64,000 nucleotides of DNA from Acidobacteriota bacterium (GCA_003577145.1 QEUP01000017.1:1-64000), one strand, 5' to 3'; shown: positions 7,873-16,805, counted from the stretch's first letter. Notes: a model not told the origin generated them from the letters alone. Numbers and translations are program-made.

Positions 7873-8502
7873 TCAAGCGTGTCCGAGCATGGTGGTCACG
7901 TGAGCGCGGACCTGCTCGGCCAACTCGGCGTCAGCCAAGGGGCCTGAGCGCAAGGTGGTGTGGATCGGGGCTCCGATCTCGACGTACCACCGCCGGCCCA
8001 GCTCACGTCCGGCCAGGGCGACCGGCAGGACCGGCACCCCGAGCCGCAGGGCCGGCTCGAGCAGGACCGGATCGATGGCCCCGGGATCGAACCGGTCACG
8101 CGGCGTGCGACTCAGCGGGATCGCCACGACCTCACCCACCCGGAACAACGACGTCATCTCCTCCGGCCGCGCCAAGACCCCGCCGAGGCGACGCAGGGCT
8201 GGGCCCACCACCGGCATGTCCGGTACGCCTACCACCCTCAGCGGCCGTCTCGTGCGATGGAGCGCCGCCGCTGCGACGTAGGGCTCGGAGATGCCGTAGC
8301 GACGAGTGAACACCACCAGCGCCGGACCCTCCGCCGGGACATGGTCGGCGCCACGGAGCTCGATGCTCCACCGCAACCGCGAAGCGTCGGCGAGCAGGCC
8401 TGTCAACTCGGCGTCGAAGCCCCAGGGGTCGATGCTGTAGGTGCCCTTGACCCGTCGTGTCACGATATCGGCAACGCTTCTCGCCAACTCGACCGGTGTC
8501 AT
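7873..8502 (-). CDS. Acyltransferase-like protein with altered HX4D motif
   Basis: The 209-residue protein has the layout of the PlsC/lysophospholipid acyltransferase fold: a short amphipathic N-terminus, then LVVFTRRYGISEP where NHxxxxD is expected, a middle PMPVVGPALRRLGGV block, an ISL-like VAIPLSRTPRDRF block and a final GVPVLPVAL strand. The catalytic His of the first block is absent, so activity is doubtful. The ATG at 8502 lies two bases after the SDR stop. An SDR next to a PlsC-like acyltransferase resembles the pair Rv0501-Rv0502 of Mycobacterium tuberculosis. The gene may once have continued into the hydrolase now across the island. Confidence 0.65.
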   Translation of the reverse strand: MTPVELARSVADIVTRRVKGTYSIDPWGFDAELTGLLADASRLRWSIELRGADHVPAEGPALVVFTRRYGISEPYVAAAALHRTRRPLRVVGVPDMPVVGPALRRLGGVLARPEEMTSLFRVGEVVAIPLSRTPRDRFDPGAIDPVLLEPALRLGVPVLPVALAGRELGRRWYVEIGAPIHTTLRSGPLADAELAEQVRAHVTTMLGHA

Positions 8503-8504
8503 GC

Positions 8505-9467
8505 TCAGGCCGCCTCCGGCTCCACCTCGAGGTAGACCACCGACGCCCACTCGAACAGGTGCTTCACCACATCGGGGGTGCTGTGGGCGGGTCGAAATCC
8601 GATCGTCTCCTCGACGCGGCAGCCGTCGGCGGTCCGGCCCCGTCTCAAGAGCTCGACAACGTGGTCGGGCATCGGAGCACCGGCAAGGTTCGAGACCAAG
8701 CGCGCGGAGTGCCAGGCAGGGCCGAAGATGGGCAGCGCGACCCTGCGCCCCATCCTCGCTGCCTGCAACCCGGTCACCACCCCGTGGCCGACGACGTTGA
8801 CGATGCCGGGGTGACCGGCGTGAAGAGCCGCCACGATGGCGTGGGCCGCGTCCTCCTGATGCAGCAGCGAGAACGGTGGATCGAACACTCCCGAGACGGG
8901 CACCACCGGCAGGCGCAGATAGCGGCCGAGCGGGCTCGGGAAGTGCGGCCCCACGAGGGGCGCCATACGCAGGACGGTGACGGGAACGCCGGTGGACTCC
9001 GCCAGTGCGAGCGCCGACTCCTCCACATGAAGCAGGGCTGAACCGAATGATGTAGTGGGGTCGGGCGGGGTCGTCTCGTCAGGAAAGCTGGGTGCCCCTC
9101 GCCGCCGCCCGTAGACCTCGATACCGGATCGGACGACGATCCGGTCGAGACCATCGAGTCCCGACAGCGCGCCAAAGGTCGCGAGGGTGCCGATCTCGGT
9201 GCGTTTGAGCGCCGGCCCTGCGTTCGTCCGCGCGTTCGGCTCGTAGATGCCGAGATGCAGCACCGCCGAAGGCTCGAAAGCCCGTACTGCGTCGATCGTC
9301 CGCTGACGACGCAGCGGGTCGACCCGCATGTAGTCGGCACGGCGCATCCGCCGGCGAGGAGGGTCGATGTCGATGCCGAGAACGGACTCGACCTCCTGCT
9401 CCTCCTCGAGGAGCATCGCGACACGGGTGCCCAACTCGCCTCCGATCCCGGTGATCAGGACGCGCAT
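8505..9467 (-). CDS. Atypical NAD-dependent epimerase/dehydratase (SDR)
   Basis: An N-terminal Rossmann fold starts at MRVLITGIGGELGT, where the GxxGxxG-type loop binds NAD(P). The extended-SDR pattern continues with a YG after the fourth strand and PVTVLRMAPLVGP. The catalytic YxxxK is replaced by a Phe...His arrangement (FGSALLHVEES), so it is probably an atypical, non-redox or binding member. The ATG at 9467 starts directly at the Rossmann strand; the longer frame upstream crosses intergenic DNA. It is coupled to the acyltransferase gene (two-base gap). Confidence 0.8.
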   Translation of the reverse strand: MRVLITGIGGELGTRVAMLLEEEQEVESVLGIDIDPPRRRMRRADYMRVDPLRRQRTIDAVRAFEPSAVLHLGIYEPNARTNAGPALKRTEIGTLATFGALSGLDGLDRIVVRSGIEVYGRRRGAPSFPDETTPPDPTTSFGSALLHVEESALALAESTGVPVTVLRMAPLVGPHFPSPLGRYLRLPVVPVSGVFDPPFSLLHQEDAAHAIVAALHAGHPGIVNVVGHGVVTGLQAARMGRRVALPIFGPAWHSARLVSNLAGAPMPDHVVELLRRGRTADGCRVEETIGFRPAHSTPDVVKHLFEWASVVYLEVEPEAA

Positions 9468-9599
9468 GCAGCCAATTCTGGCCGGTCGGCCCCGGGAAGC
9501 AGGAATCGGCTCAGAGGCAGCGCGGATAGGTCGAGCTTGTCGCGCCGAAAGATCCGTCTCGCCAAGCTGCGCTTGGCTCGACACGGCACAATCACATTG

Positions 9600-9624
9600 G
9601 AGCGCCGCCTATCGGCGGACGCTC
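9600..9624 (-). terminator. Hairpin at the coaX stop
   Basis: GAGCGCCGCC pairs with GGCGGACGCTC (one bulged base) immediately beyond the coaX stop. There is no clear T-run. It probably ends the coaX-side transcript before the SDR gene. The remaining DNA up to 9467 holds a short GCCAAGC/GCTTGGC hairpin and nothing else that I recognise. Confidence 0.45.
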
Positions 9625-10404
9625 TCAATCCTGGTTCTTCTCGAACACCAGCCGGAGACCGTGGAGGGTGAGCCACGGCTCCTGGTGCTCTATCTCCTTG
9701 GACAGCGGCGCGATGAGCTCGGCCAAGCCACCCGTCGAGATGACAGTGCTTTCGCCTATCTCAGCTTGTATCAGTCTGCACATGTGATCGACGAGGCCCG
9801 CGAAGCCGTAGACCGTTCCGGACTGGATGGACTCCACCGTGCTCTTGCCGATGACACTGCGGGGTTCGACCAGCTCGACCCGCCGCAGCGCCGCAGCGCG
9901 ACCGAAGAGGGCGTCGAGGCTGATCTCGATCCCGGGGACGATGGCGCCTCCGAGGTACTCGCCGTCGCTCGAGATCACGTCGAAGGTGGTCGCCGTCCCG
10001 AAGTCGACGACCACCGTCGGCCCGCCGTAGAGGTCGTAGGCACCGACCGCGTTGGCGATGCGGTCCGCGCCGACCTCCTTCGGGTTGTCGTAGAGGATGG
10101 GGACACCGGTCTTGACACCGGGTTCGATCACGATGGGAGCGAACCCGAAGTAACGGTGGGACATCTCCCGCAGGGCGGCGGTGACAGTGGGAACGCCCGA
10201 CGAGATCGCGATGCCGCGGACGTCCTTGTCCCACGAGAAACCGTGAAAGCCGAGGAACTCCTGGATCATCAGAGCATGCTCGTCGGATGTTCGTTCGGAA
10301 TTCGTCGCAATTCGCCAGTGGTCCAACAGTTCGTGCGAGCGTTCCTCGTCGCCGAACAGCCCCACTACGGTCTGGGTGTTTCCGACATCTATCGCCAGCA
10401 GCAA
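9625..10404 (-). CDS. coaX: Type III pantothenate kinase
   Basis: The protein phosphorylates pantothenate in the first step of CoA synthesis. Its 259 residues start with the ASKHA phosphate loop MLLAIDVGNTQTVVG. They also carry GADRIANAVGAY and VVDFGTATTFDV, both diagnostic for CoaX, and a C-terminal TGGLA. The product of the pathway's panC/panD genes upstream in the same block is its substrate. It follows nadC with a 19-base gap. Confidence 0.95.
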   Translation of the reverse strand: MLLAIDVGNTQTVVGLFGDEERSHELLDHWRIATNSERTSDEHALMIQEFLGFHGFSWDKDVRGIAISSGVPTVTAALREMSHRYFGFAPIVIEPGVKTGVPILYDNPKEVGADRIANAVGAYDLYGGPTVVVDFGTATTFDVISSDGEYLGGAIVPGIEISLDALFGRAAALRRVELVEPRSVIGKSTVESIQSGTVYGFAGLVDHMCRLIQAEIGESTVISTGGLAELIAPLSKEIEHQEPWLTLHGLRLVFEKNQD

Positions 10405-10423
10405 ATCCCCGGACCTCCCGTCC

Positions 10424-11290
10424 TCAGTCGACGTCGAGCCCGATGTCGAGCACCGGCGCCGAGTGAGTGATCACCCCTGCTGAGATCATGTCGACGCCGG
10501 TAGCTGCGAGCTCGCCAACGCGGTCGAGCGTCACACCGCCCGAAGCCTCGATCAACGGGCGACGCCAACCGTCGCCCGCCAGCCGGTCGGCCTCGGCGAC
10601 GCAAGCCCTGATCTGCTCAGGGGCCATGTTGTCGAGCAGGACTGCATCGGCGCCGGCGCGCACAGCTTCGACCATCTGCTCCAAGCGGTCACATTCCACA
10701 TGCACGACCCGTGCCGGCCAGAGATCCTTCGCCCGGGCGATCGAGCCTGCTATTCCCATGCCGGCGATGTGGTTGTCCTTGAGCAGGATCCAGTCCGAGA
10801 GGTTGCCCCGGTGGTTCCGGCCTCCTCCGGCCCGCACCGCCGCCTTCTCGAGCGACCTCAGGCCCGGCGTCGTCTTGCGGGTGTCCCAGATGCGGGCACC
10901 ACCTGAAGCGGCCTCGACGAACTGCCGCGTCATCGTCGCCACACCCGACAGATGACAAAGGAAGTTGAGTGCCGTGCGCTCGCCGGTGAGGATCGCGGCA
11001 AGCGAGCCGTTGACCTCGCCTATGACGTCGCCCGCCGAAAGGTCGTCGCCCTCTGCTTTGATCCAGCTGACGCTCACGTCGCCGTCGAGCTGACGGTAGG
11101 TCTCCTCGGCGCAGCGCGTCCCCGCCAGGCAGCCCGCAGCCCGGGCGACGAACGCGGCTGTTCCCGCCGCACCCGCTGGTAACAGGTCCGACGTGAGGTC
11201 TCCGAGAGGCGTCAGATCCTCGGCGAGGGCGCGCTCGACTGCAGCCCGCACATCTCGCAGCGGTGGATGGAGCCACGCACCCTCTGACAT
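10424..11290 (-). CDS. nadC: Nicotinate-nucleotide pyrophosphorylase (quinolinate phosphoribosyltransferase)
   Basis: It converts quinolinate and PRPP to nicotinate mononucleotide in de novo NAD synthesis. The 288 residues show the usual EDLTPLGDLTSDL N-terminus, TRKTTPGLR, the KAAVRAGGGRNHRGNLSDW phosphate/substrate region, and LLDNMAPEQI and EASGGV in the barrel. The ATG at 11290 was chosen because the family begins a few residues before VRAAVERALAEDL; the longer frame upstream is intergenic. It lies in one block with nadB, separated by the scramblase-like gene. Confidence 0.95.
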   Translation of the reverse strand: MSEGAWLHPPLRDVRAAVERALAEDLTPLGDLTSDLLPAGAAGTAAFVARAAGCLAGTRCAEETYRQLDGDVSVSWIKAEGDDLSAGDVIGEVNGSLAAILTGERTALNFLCHLSGVATMTRQFVEAASGGARIWDTRKTTPGLRSLEKAAVRAGGGRNHRGNLSDWILLKDNHIAGMGIAGSIARAKDLWPARVVHVECDRLEQMVEAVRAGADAVLLDNMAPEQIRACVAEADRLAGDGWRRPLIEASGGVTLDRVGELAATGVDMISAGVITHSAPVLDIGLDVD

Positions 11291-11373
11291 GACACCAGCC
11301 TGCCGCGGATGACTGCGCCCGAACCAGCCAGTCGGCTCGGATGGCTCCGCCTGTGATCGCGCCGCATCCAGGT

Positions 11374-12207
11374 TCAGTTGAAGCCGCCGCCCTGCTGTTT
11401 CAGCGCGGTGTCGACGCACAACGAGGAGGCGACGGTGATCGACCGCAACGGCTCGGGCAAGGGTCGGTGGATCTGAACCACGTAGTTGTCCGCCGAGGTG
11501 AACATGGTCTTGGCCAGGCCTGACCAGGTCTTGGTGATCCGGCCGATCTCGGCTCCGCTCGCGTCGCGCACAGCGAAGTTCCATGCACGCCAGTTCTCAC
11601 CCGTTATCGCTCCCACGACCTGCCCACCCGCCATGAGGTCGAAGTTGATCTTGCCGATCAGCTTCTTCTGCACCACCGAGCCGATCTGGGCTCCAGTGCC
11701 GTCCTGGATGTGGAGGGTCGACTTCATCACCTTGGCGGGCCGGGTTATCTGGAGCACGACGTTGCCCGCCAGATCCACGATCTGGAACTTGTGGGTCATG
11801 AAGTTGTCGAGCGAGGTCAGCAGCCGAGCTGCCTTCTTGGCCGCTGACTGCCCCACCTGGCGCACTGCGCCGACCTGGCGGCCGTGCTGGTCGTAGATGG
11901 CGAACTCGCTCTCCATCTCGAAGACCTTGGCCTTCTGGTTGACCACCAGCACCGGCTCGGCGAGCAGGTGTCCGCCTCCTTGCTGGGCGGGCGCCACGCC
12001 GGCCTGCAACTGCACCTGGCGCTGGACCTGGGCGGCGTGGTGTTCACCGGCCGGCACCTGGCCGGGCATGAGTGGCGGGTCCACGGCTGTGCGCCCGTGG
12101 GACGAGACGTGTTCGGTCCACACGCCGCCGTCCCAGTAGCGGTACTCGTGTCGCCCGTATGGATCCGGGTACCAGTTCGGCGGATGGGCTCCGGAATCCT
12201 CGCTCAC
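11374..12207 (-). CDS. DUF2510 + phospholipid scramblase/LURP-one-related protein
   Basis: The N-terminus carries a DUF2510 box (NWYPDPYGRHEYRYWDG then WTEHV), common on actinobacterial envelope proteins. A Gln-rich linker follows. Residues 85-270 form a scramblase/LURP-one-like barrel with repeated strands such as FEMESEFAIYDQHGRQVG, FQIVDLAGNVVLQI and NFAVRDASGAEIG. No signal peptide is seen. A lipid-binding or membrane-organising role is inferred from the family; the biochemical function is unknown. It lies between nadB and nadC, four bases after nadB's stop region on the same strand. Confidence 0.8.
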   Translation of the reverse strand: MSEDSGAHPPNWYPDPYGRHEYRYWDGGVWTEHVSSHGRTAVDPPLMPGQVPAGEHHAAQVQRQVQLQAGVAPAQQGGGHLLAEPVLVVNQKAKVFEMESEFAIYDQHGRQVGAVRQVGQSAAKKAARLLTSLDNFMTHKFQIVDLAGNVVLQITRPAKVMKSTLHIQDGTGAQIGSVVQKKLIGKINFDLMAGGQVVGAITGENWRAWNFAVRDASGAEIGRITKTWSGLAKTMFTSADNYVVQIHRPLPEPLRSITVASSLCVDTALKQQGGGFN

Positions 12208-12211
12208 GGGC

Positions 12212-13822
12212 TCAGGGTAGCCTCACCACGAGACGGACCTGCAGTAGCTCGGACACATCGGGGTGATCGGACCTGGTGTGGGCCCCCCGGCTCTCGGTTC
12301 GTGCCATCGCTGCGGCGAGCAGGCCCTCGGCCACCGTCACCAGGTTCGCCAGCTCGTGATCGGCGACCGTGCGCGGCTCGGCAAGTGATCGCCTGACACC
12401 AGCGACGACCGCAACCGTCGCCGCGAGCGAGGGCCCGGTCCTCAGTACCCCAGCGCCCAGCGTCATCGCCCGTTGGAGCTGCGCGCGGCGCTCGCCGGTA
12501 CCCACCGGGACCTCTGCCGGTTCGATGCTGTCGAGCGGCTCCAAGCCGATGTGGACACCACCGATCTCCAGCGTTGGATCGTCGGGATCGAGAACACAGC
12601 GCATGGCTCCACTCGCCTCGGGACCGACGACTCCGGCGTCGATGGCCTCGACCACCCGCGGCCCGAACACCATTCCCTCGAGCAACGAGTTCGACGCCAA
12701 GCGGTTGGCGCCATGTACACCCGTACAGGTCGTCTCGCCCGCCGCCCACAGGCCCGGGAGGGAGGTCGCACCCCTCAGATCGGTGATCACACCACCACAC
12801 TGGTGATGGGCGGCCGGCGCGATGGGCAGCCAGTCGACACCGGGGTCGAGGCCCACCTCGGCCAGGGTCGAGGTTATGGTCGGGAACCGCCGGGCGAAGT
12901 GCGAGATCCCGGTGGCATCCAGCCACAGGTGCTCCACCTTCTGCTCGAGCATGCGCGCCGTCATGGCCCTGGACACGACGTCTCTGGGCTCGAGCTCGTC
13001 CACGAAGCGCTCGCCGGTGGAGTCACGGATCAGCGCGCCGTGACCACGTAACGCCTCCGACAGCAACGGACGAGGCATGCGCGGATCATGCAGAGCCGTC
13101 GGATGGAACTGGAAGAACTCCAGATCGGCTACCGCTGCCCCCGCGCGCATGGCCATCGCCGTCCCGTCGCCGGTCGCCTCGGCCGGATTGGTCGTCACCG
13201 CGAAGAGCTGGCCCGCCCCCCCGGTCGCGAGGAGAACGTTTCGGGCCGCTATCTCGGTCCGCTCGCCCGTCTCGCCCCGGGCGATCACACCAACGCAACG
13301 GCCACCGTCGACCAGCAGATCCACGGCAAAGGAGCGTTCGTGCACCACCGTGACAGTTCGCTGAACGGCCGACACCAGAGCGCGCTCCACCTCCTCACCT
13401 GTGGCCGCGCCGCCGGCGTGGATCACCCGGGCTTCGGAATGGCCTCCCTCGAGCGATACCGAGAGCGCGCCAGTCGCGTCGCGGTCGAAGATCGCCCCGA
13501 GGCCGATGAGCTCGTTGACCCTGCTGGGGCCTTCATCGACCAGAACCCTCACGGAATCGATGTCGCACAGCCCGGCTCCGGCCTCGAGGGTGTCGGCCAG
13601 ATGCAGATCGATGGCATCGGGATCGCCGCTCAGGACCGCCGCGACACCGCCCTGCGCCCACCTCGTGGTCGCCTGCTCGAGCTCGCCTTTGGTCAGGACG
13701 CCCACCGCCATCCCGTGGGTGTCTGCCGCCCTGACCGCAGCAGAGAGCCCGGCGACTCCGCTGCCCAGGACGAGCAGGTCCAGCTCGGCTCGCGCGCGGA
13801 CAGTCGGCGACGTACCCGTCAC
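12212..13822 (-). CDS. nadB: L-aspartate oxidase
   Basis: This flavoprotein oxidises L-aspartate to iminoaspartate, the first step of de novo NAD synthesis. The 536 residues begin with an FAD dinucleotide-binding loop LVLGSGVAGLSAAVRA. They continue with TRWAQGGVAA, the ATGGAGQLF motif and the capping-domain HxxGG signature in HHQCGGV, which is typical of NadB/fumarate-reductase flavoproteins. nadC lies downstream; nadA is not in this window. panD ends 12 bases upstream. Confidence 0.95.
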   Translation of the reverse strand: MTGTSPTVRARAELDLLVLGSGVAGLSAAVRAADTHGMAVGVLTKGELEQATTRWAQGGVAAVLSGDPDAIDLHLADTLEAGAGLCDIDSVRVLVDEGPSRVNELIGLGAIFDRDATGALSVSLEGGHSEARVIHAGGAATGEEVERALVSAVQRTVTVVHERSFAVDLLVDGGRCVGVIARGETGERTEIAARNVLLATGGAGQLFAVTTNPAEATGDGTAMAMRAGAAVADLEFFQFHPTALHDPRMPRPLLSEALRGHGALIRDSTGERFVDELEPRDVVSRAMTARMLEQKVEHLWLDATGISHFARRFPTITSTLAEVGLDPGVDWLPIAPAAHHQCGGVITDLRGATSLPGLWAAGETTCTGVHGANRLASNSLLEGMVFGPRVVEAIDAGVVGPEASGAMRCVLDPDDPTLEIGGVHIGLEPLDSIEPAEVPVGTGERRAQLQRAMTLGAGVLRTGPSLAATVAVVAGVRRSLAEPRTVADHELANLVTVAEGLLAAAMARTESRGAHTRSDHPDVSELLQVRLVVRLP

Positions 13823-13834
13823 TTGTCTCCGCCG

Positions 13835-14257
13835 TCAGTTGAGCTCGATCTCCACATAGCGGACCGGCGCCGGATTGTCAGGACCGGGGTGCGGGACAGC
13901 CTTGTCCCGGGGAACCGGTCGGTTACGACTGTCAACGTGGACCACCTTGGGCTCGTAACACTCGAGCTCGGCTTCCTCGTAATCCGCGTAGGTGATCACG
14001 ATGACCTTGTCGCCGGGCCGCACGAGGCGAGCCGCCGCCCCGTTCACGCACATGTCACCCGAACCCCGCTGGCCCTGGATGACATAGGTCTCCAGCCGCG
14101 ACCCGTTGTCTATGTCGACGAGGTGGACCTGCTCACCGTCGAGGATGTCGGCTGCATCCATCAGGTCTGGATCGATCGTGACAGAGCCGACGTAGTGGAG
14201 ATCCGCGCCGGTTACCGTGGCGCGGTGGATCTTGGACTTGAACATGCGACGACGCAT
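13835..14257 (-). CDS. panD: Aspartate 1-decarboxylase
   Basis: This pyruvoyl enzyme makes beta-alanine for pantothenate. The self-cleavage Gly-Ser is visible in [13 protein letters not shown] (Ser at about residue 25), and the active-site Tyr and Arg regions ([29 protein letters not shown]) are intact. The 140 residues are normal for actinobacteria, including the extended C-terminus. It sits between panC and nadB; its substrate aspartate is also NadB's substrate. Confidence 0.95.
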   Translation of the reverse strand: MRRRMFKSKIHRATVTGADLHYVGSVTIDPDLMDAADILDGEQVHLVDIDNGSRLETYVIQGQRGSGDMCVNGAAARLVRPGDKVIVITYADYEEAELECYEPKVVHVDSRNRPVPRDKAVPHPGPDNPAPVRYVEIELN

Positions 14258-14299
14258 GATCTCTCCTTCGCTGGTGGACGCCCATCGGGTCGCCCCCTT

Positions 14300-15145
14300 C
14301 TACCTGCGGACAGCCATGTTATCGATCAGCCGCGCCCGACCGAAATACGCGGCCCCTATCAGCCGGTTGCTCTCGTCACACACGGCCACCGGCTCGAGAG
14401 TCCGGCTGTCGACGACATCGACGTAGTCCAGCCTTGCCAAGGGTTCCTCCCGCACCATCTGAGCCATCAGATTCCTCACCTTGGCGGGATCTGCCTCACC
14501 GCCACGAATTGCGTGTGCTCCTGCCTCCAACGCTCGGTGAAGGACCGGGGCCGCTGATCGCTCGGGATCTCGGAGGTACTTGTTGCGGCTCGACAGGGCC
14601 AGCCCGTCGGCTTCGCGACATGTCGGGCAGCCGATCACCTCGACACGGAAGTCGAGGTCTCGGGCCATCCGCCTCACGATCATCAGCTGCTGATAGTCCT
14701 TCTCACCGAAGTAGGCGCGGCACGGTCCGACGATGTTGAACAGCTTCGCCACGACCGTGGACACGCCGGCGAAATGCGTGGGGCGTGACTCGCCCTCGTA
14801 CCCTGCCGAGAGAGCGGCCACCGTCACCGTGGTCAGGGACTCCTCGGGGTACATCTCGGCTGGTTCAGGTAGGAACAGGTAGTCCGACCCCGCCGCGGCA
14901 GCCTTCTCGGCATCACCTTCGGGATCACGGGGATATGCGTCCAGATCCTCGTCGGGCGCGAACTGCAGAGGGTTCACGAAGATCGTCGTGACGGTGATGT
15001 CGTTCGCCGACGCGGACGCAACCACCAGCGACAGGTGGCCCCGATGGAGGAAGCCCATGGTGGGCACCAGCCCGATCGAGCGCCCAGCTCGACGATGATC
15101 GTCAACAGCGCCACGAAGCTCGGCGATGGTCTTGACCAGCTCCAT
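14300..15145 (-). CDS. panC: Pantothenate synthetase
   Basis: It joins pantoate and beta-alanine with ATP. It carries the nucleotidylyl-transferase HxGH (LVPTMGFLHRGHLSL), NPLQFAP, FAGVSTVVAKLF, FGEKDYQQL and the KMSKS-like SSRNKYL. The ATG at 15145 gives 281 residues and the usual N-terminal helix (MELVKTIAELR); the longer frame upstream runs into the DUF2520 gene end. The region between it and the next gene holds a short direct-repeat insertion (15174-15272). Confidence 0.95.
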   Translation of the reverse strand: MELVKTIAELRGAVDDHRRAGRSIGLVPTMGFLHRGHLSLVVASASANDITVTTIFVNPLQFAPDEDLDAYPRDPEGDAEKAAAAGSDYLFLPEPAEMYPEESLTTVTVAALSAGYEGESRPTHFAGVSTVVAKLFNIVGPCRAYFGEKDYQQLMIVRRMARDLDFRVEVIGCPTCREADGLALSSRNKYLRDPERSAAPVLHRALEAGAHAIRGGEADPAKVRNLMAQMVREEPLARLDYVDVVDSRTLEPVAVCDESNRLIGAAYFGRARLIDNMAVRR

Positions 15146-15173
15146 CCTCTCGAGCCTAGGAGGAGCTGGGTGG

Positions 15174-15272
15174 TCACATGGCGCCACCGCAGTGCCGCTG
15201 CTTCGCCATCGGCTTCTGGGGCACCCGCTGCTCCGCCGAAGGCTTCGCAGCAATCAATCACATGGCGCCACC
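15174..15272. repeat. 15-base direct repeat flanking a 69-base insert
   Basis: TCACATGGCGCCACC occurs at 15174-15188 and again, identically, at 15258-15272. The second copy is the 3' end and stop codon of the DUF2520 gene. The 69 bases in between are rich in GCTGCTTCGCC/CTTCGCAGC words. The pattern looks like a small insertion that duplicated its target, or like slippage. Confidence 0.7.
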
Positions 15273-15989
15273 TTCCTCCACGAGGCGGCGGGCCGCGTTG
15301 AGCATGGCCTCGTAAGCCTCGTGCTCGGAGAGCGGGAGCGCTGCGAGATGGCGCCTGATCGTCTCGAGGTCGCCGCGGGCGGCCGGTCCGGTCAGCGCCC
15401 GGGCGGGTCCGAGCTCGACGACGTTGTCGATCGTGACCCTGAGCAGGTCGAGGTAGGCGTCCAGCGGGACGCCTGCCATGGCGCCGACCCTCTCCACCTG
15501 CCCCAGCAGGCCGACTACGTGGTTGGAGACGATGCAGGCCGCGGCGTGATACAGCGCCCTGTCCTCGTCGGCCACTTCGAAATCGCGCCCTTCGAGCGAA
15601 ACCACGACCTCGCGAACAAGAGGATCGCCGGCGACCGCGAACCAACCTCCGACCAGTCTCTCGGAACCGACCTCGGGTGTCGGGATCGAGATCAGCGGGT
15701 GGACGGCTCCGCGACGCGGGTGGCCGGCGAGCACAGCGAGACCCAACGACCCGGACGCGTGCGCGACAACGGTCGTCCCTACCGGCCTGACAGCCGCCGC
15801 GACCTCGCCGATGACATCGTCCTGCGTAGTGATCAACAGCAGATCCACGCCTTCGGCGGCAGCCGAGAGATCGTCGCCCCGGAGCAGCGGCGCAACCACA
15901 TCCCAACCCCTTCGGGCAAGTGCCATCGAGAACGCTCCCCCTGCCCGGCCGTGCCCGATGACCCGGATTCGACGGCCGGTCGAGCTCAA
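15258..15989 (-). CDS. Rossmann-like and DUF2520 domain-containing protein
   Basis: The 243-residue protein has an N-terminal Rossmann fold (RVIGHGRAGGAFSMALAR) and then the helical DUF2520 domain (HAASGSLGLAVLAGHPRRGA region, ADEDRALYHAAACIVSNH, and VELGPARALTGPAARGD). The layout resembles ketopantoate reductase and 6-phosphogluconate-dehydrogenase-like enzymes. Because it sits directly before panC and overlaps folK by 4 bases, a role as the ketopantoate reductase of this pathway is a reasonable guess, but it is not proven. Mycobacteria keep a similar gene next to panC. Confidence 0.85.
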   Translation of the reverse strand: MSSTGRRIRVIGHGRAGGAFSMALARRGWDVVAPLLRGDDLSAAAEGVDLLLITTQDDVIGEVAAAVRPVGTTVVAHASGSLGLAVLAGHPRRGAVHPLISIPTPEVGSERLVGGWFAVAGDPLVREVVVSLEGRDFEVADEDRALYHAAACIVSNHVVGLLGQVERVGAMAGVPLDAYLDLLRVTIDNVVELGPARALTGPAARGDLETIRRHLAALPLSEHEAYEAMLNAARRLVEEGGAM

Positions 15990-16441
15990 AGGAGGGGCTC
16001 CACCATCCGGACATTCCCGTCTGCCCGCTCGACGTCCGCCGCGGTAGCCAGGTCGGGGGCCAGGTCATGCAGCGGCGCCATCACGAATCGCCTCTGCCTC
16101 CAGCGTGGATGCGGAACCTGAAGGTCCGGCCTGTCCACCTCGACCCCCTCCATCCAGACGATGTCGACATCCAGGGTCCGCGGACCCCAACGTTCGGCCC
16201 GCACCCTTCCGTGTGCCGCCTCTATGCGCCGGCAACGCGCCAACAGCTCGTCCGGGGTCAGGTCGGTGTCGAGCTCCACGACCAGGTTGAGATACGGAGC
16301 CTGGCCGGCCGGACCTCCCACGGGCTCGGTCTCATAGACCGGAGAGGTCCGGACCACGCCGTCGAGGTGTTCGACGGCTGCGCGCAGGTGACCACGCCGA
16401 TCACCCAGGTTCGATCCCAAGCCGAGGAACGTTCGGGTCAT
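15986..16441 (-). CDS. folK: 2-amino-4-hydroxy-6-hydroxymethyldihydropteridine pyrophosphokinase
   Basis: HPPK transfers pyrophosphate from ATP to 6-hydroxymethyl-dihydropterin in folate synthesis. It shows FLGLGSNLGDRRGHL, VYETEPVGG, the signature RWGPRTLDVDIV with its metal-binding aspartates, and PHPRWRQRRFVMAPL. The length of 151 residues is normal. It overlaps folB and the DUF2520 gene by 4 bases on either side. Confidence 0.95.
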   Translation of the reverse strand: MTRTFLGLGSNLGDRRGHLRAAVEHLDGVVRTSPVYETEPVGGPAGQAPYLNLVVELDTDLTPDELLARCRRIEAAHGRVRAERWGPRTLDVDIVWMEGVEVDRPDLQVPHPRWRQRRFVMAPLHDLAPDLATAADVERADGNVRMVEPLL

Positions 16442-16794
16442 CGACGCTCGATCCGAACACCCGTGGTTGCCACGTCGAGCGCCAACGGTGGTCTCAGCTT
16501 GCGCACTGCTACGACGACCGACTCCACGCCGGGCTCGGAGAGAACCCTGGAGGCTATCGACTCGGCGAGCTTCTCCAGCAGGGCGAAATGGCCTCCGGTT
16601 ATGGTCTGCACCACTGCCTCCGACAGCGTGGCGTAGTCCACTGTGTCGGCGAGGTCGTCTGACTCCCCGGCCCGGTGCAGGTCGGCGCGGACTTCCAGAT
16701 CGACTTCGAGGGGCTGGGGGCGTTGCCGTTCTTCCGGAAGGACCCCGCAGACCCCCAGCGCCCGGAGCCCCCGCACCTCGACGACGTCGGTCAC
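16438..16794 (-). CDS. folB: Dihydroneopterin aldolase
   Basis: It cleaves dihydroneopterin to 6-hydroxymethyl-dihydropterin. It shows GVLPEERQRPQPLEVDLEV, DTVDYATLSEAV and the catalytic-Lys segment FALLEKLAESIA, followed by VRKLRPPLALDV. I prefer the GTG at 16794 (118 residues), which has a GAGG eight bases upstream, over the TTG at 16809. The upstream gene stops at 16806. Confidence 0.93.
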   Translation of the reverse strand: MTDVVEVRGLRALGVCGVLPEERQRPQPLEVDLEVRADLHRAGESDDLADTVDYATLSEAVVQTITGGHFALLEKLAESIASRVLSEPGVESVVVAVRKLRPPLALDVATTGVRIERR

Positions 16795-16805
16795 GCCGCG
16801 TCGCC

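Noticed and set aside
13088-14557. 489-codon plus-strand frame over nadB, panD and panC
   Set aside because: It spans three well-supported genes on the other strand and shows no domain or start signal.
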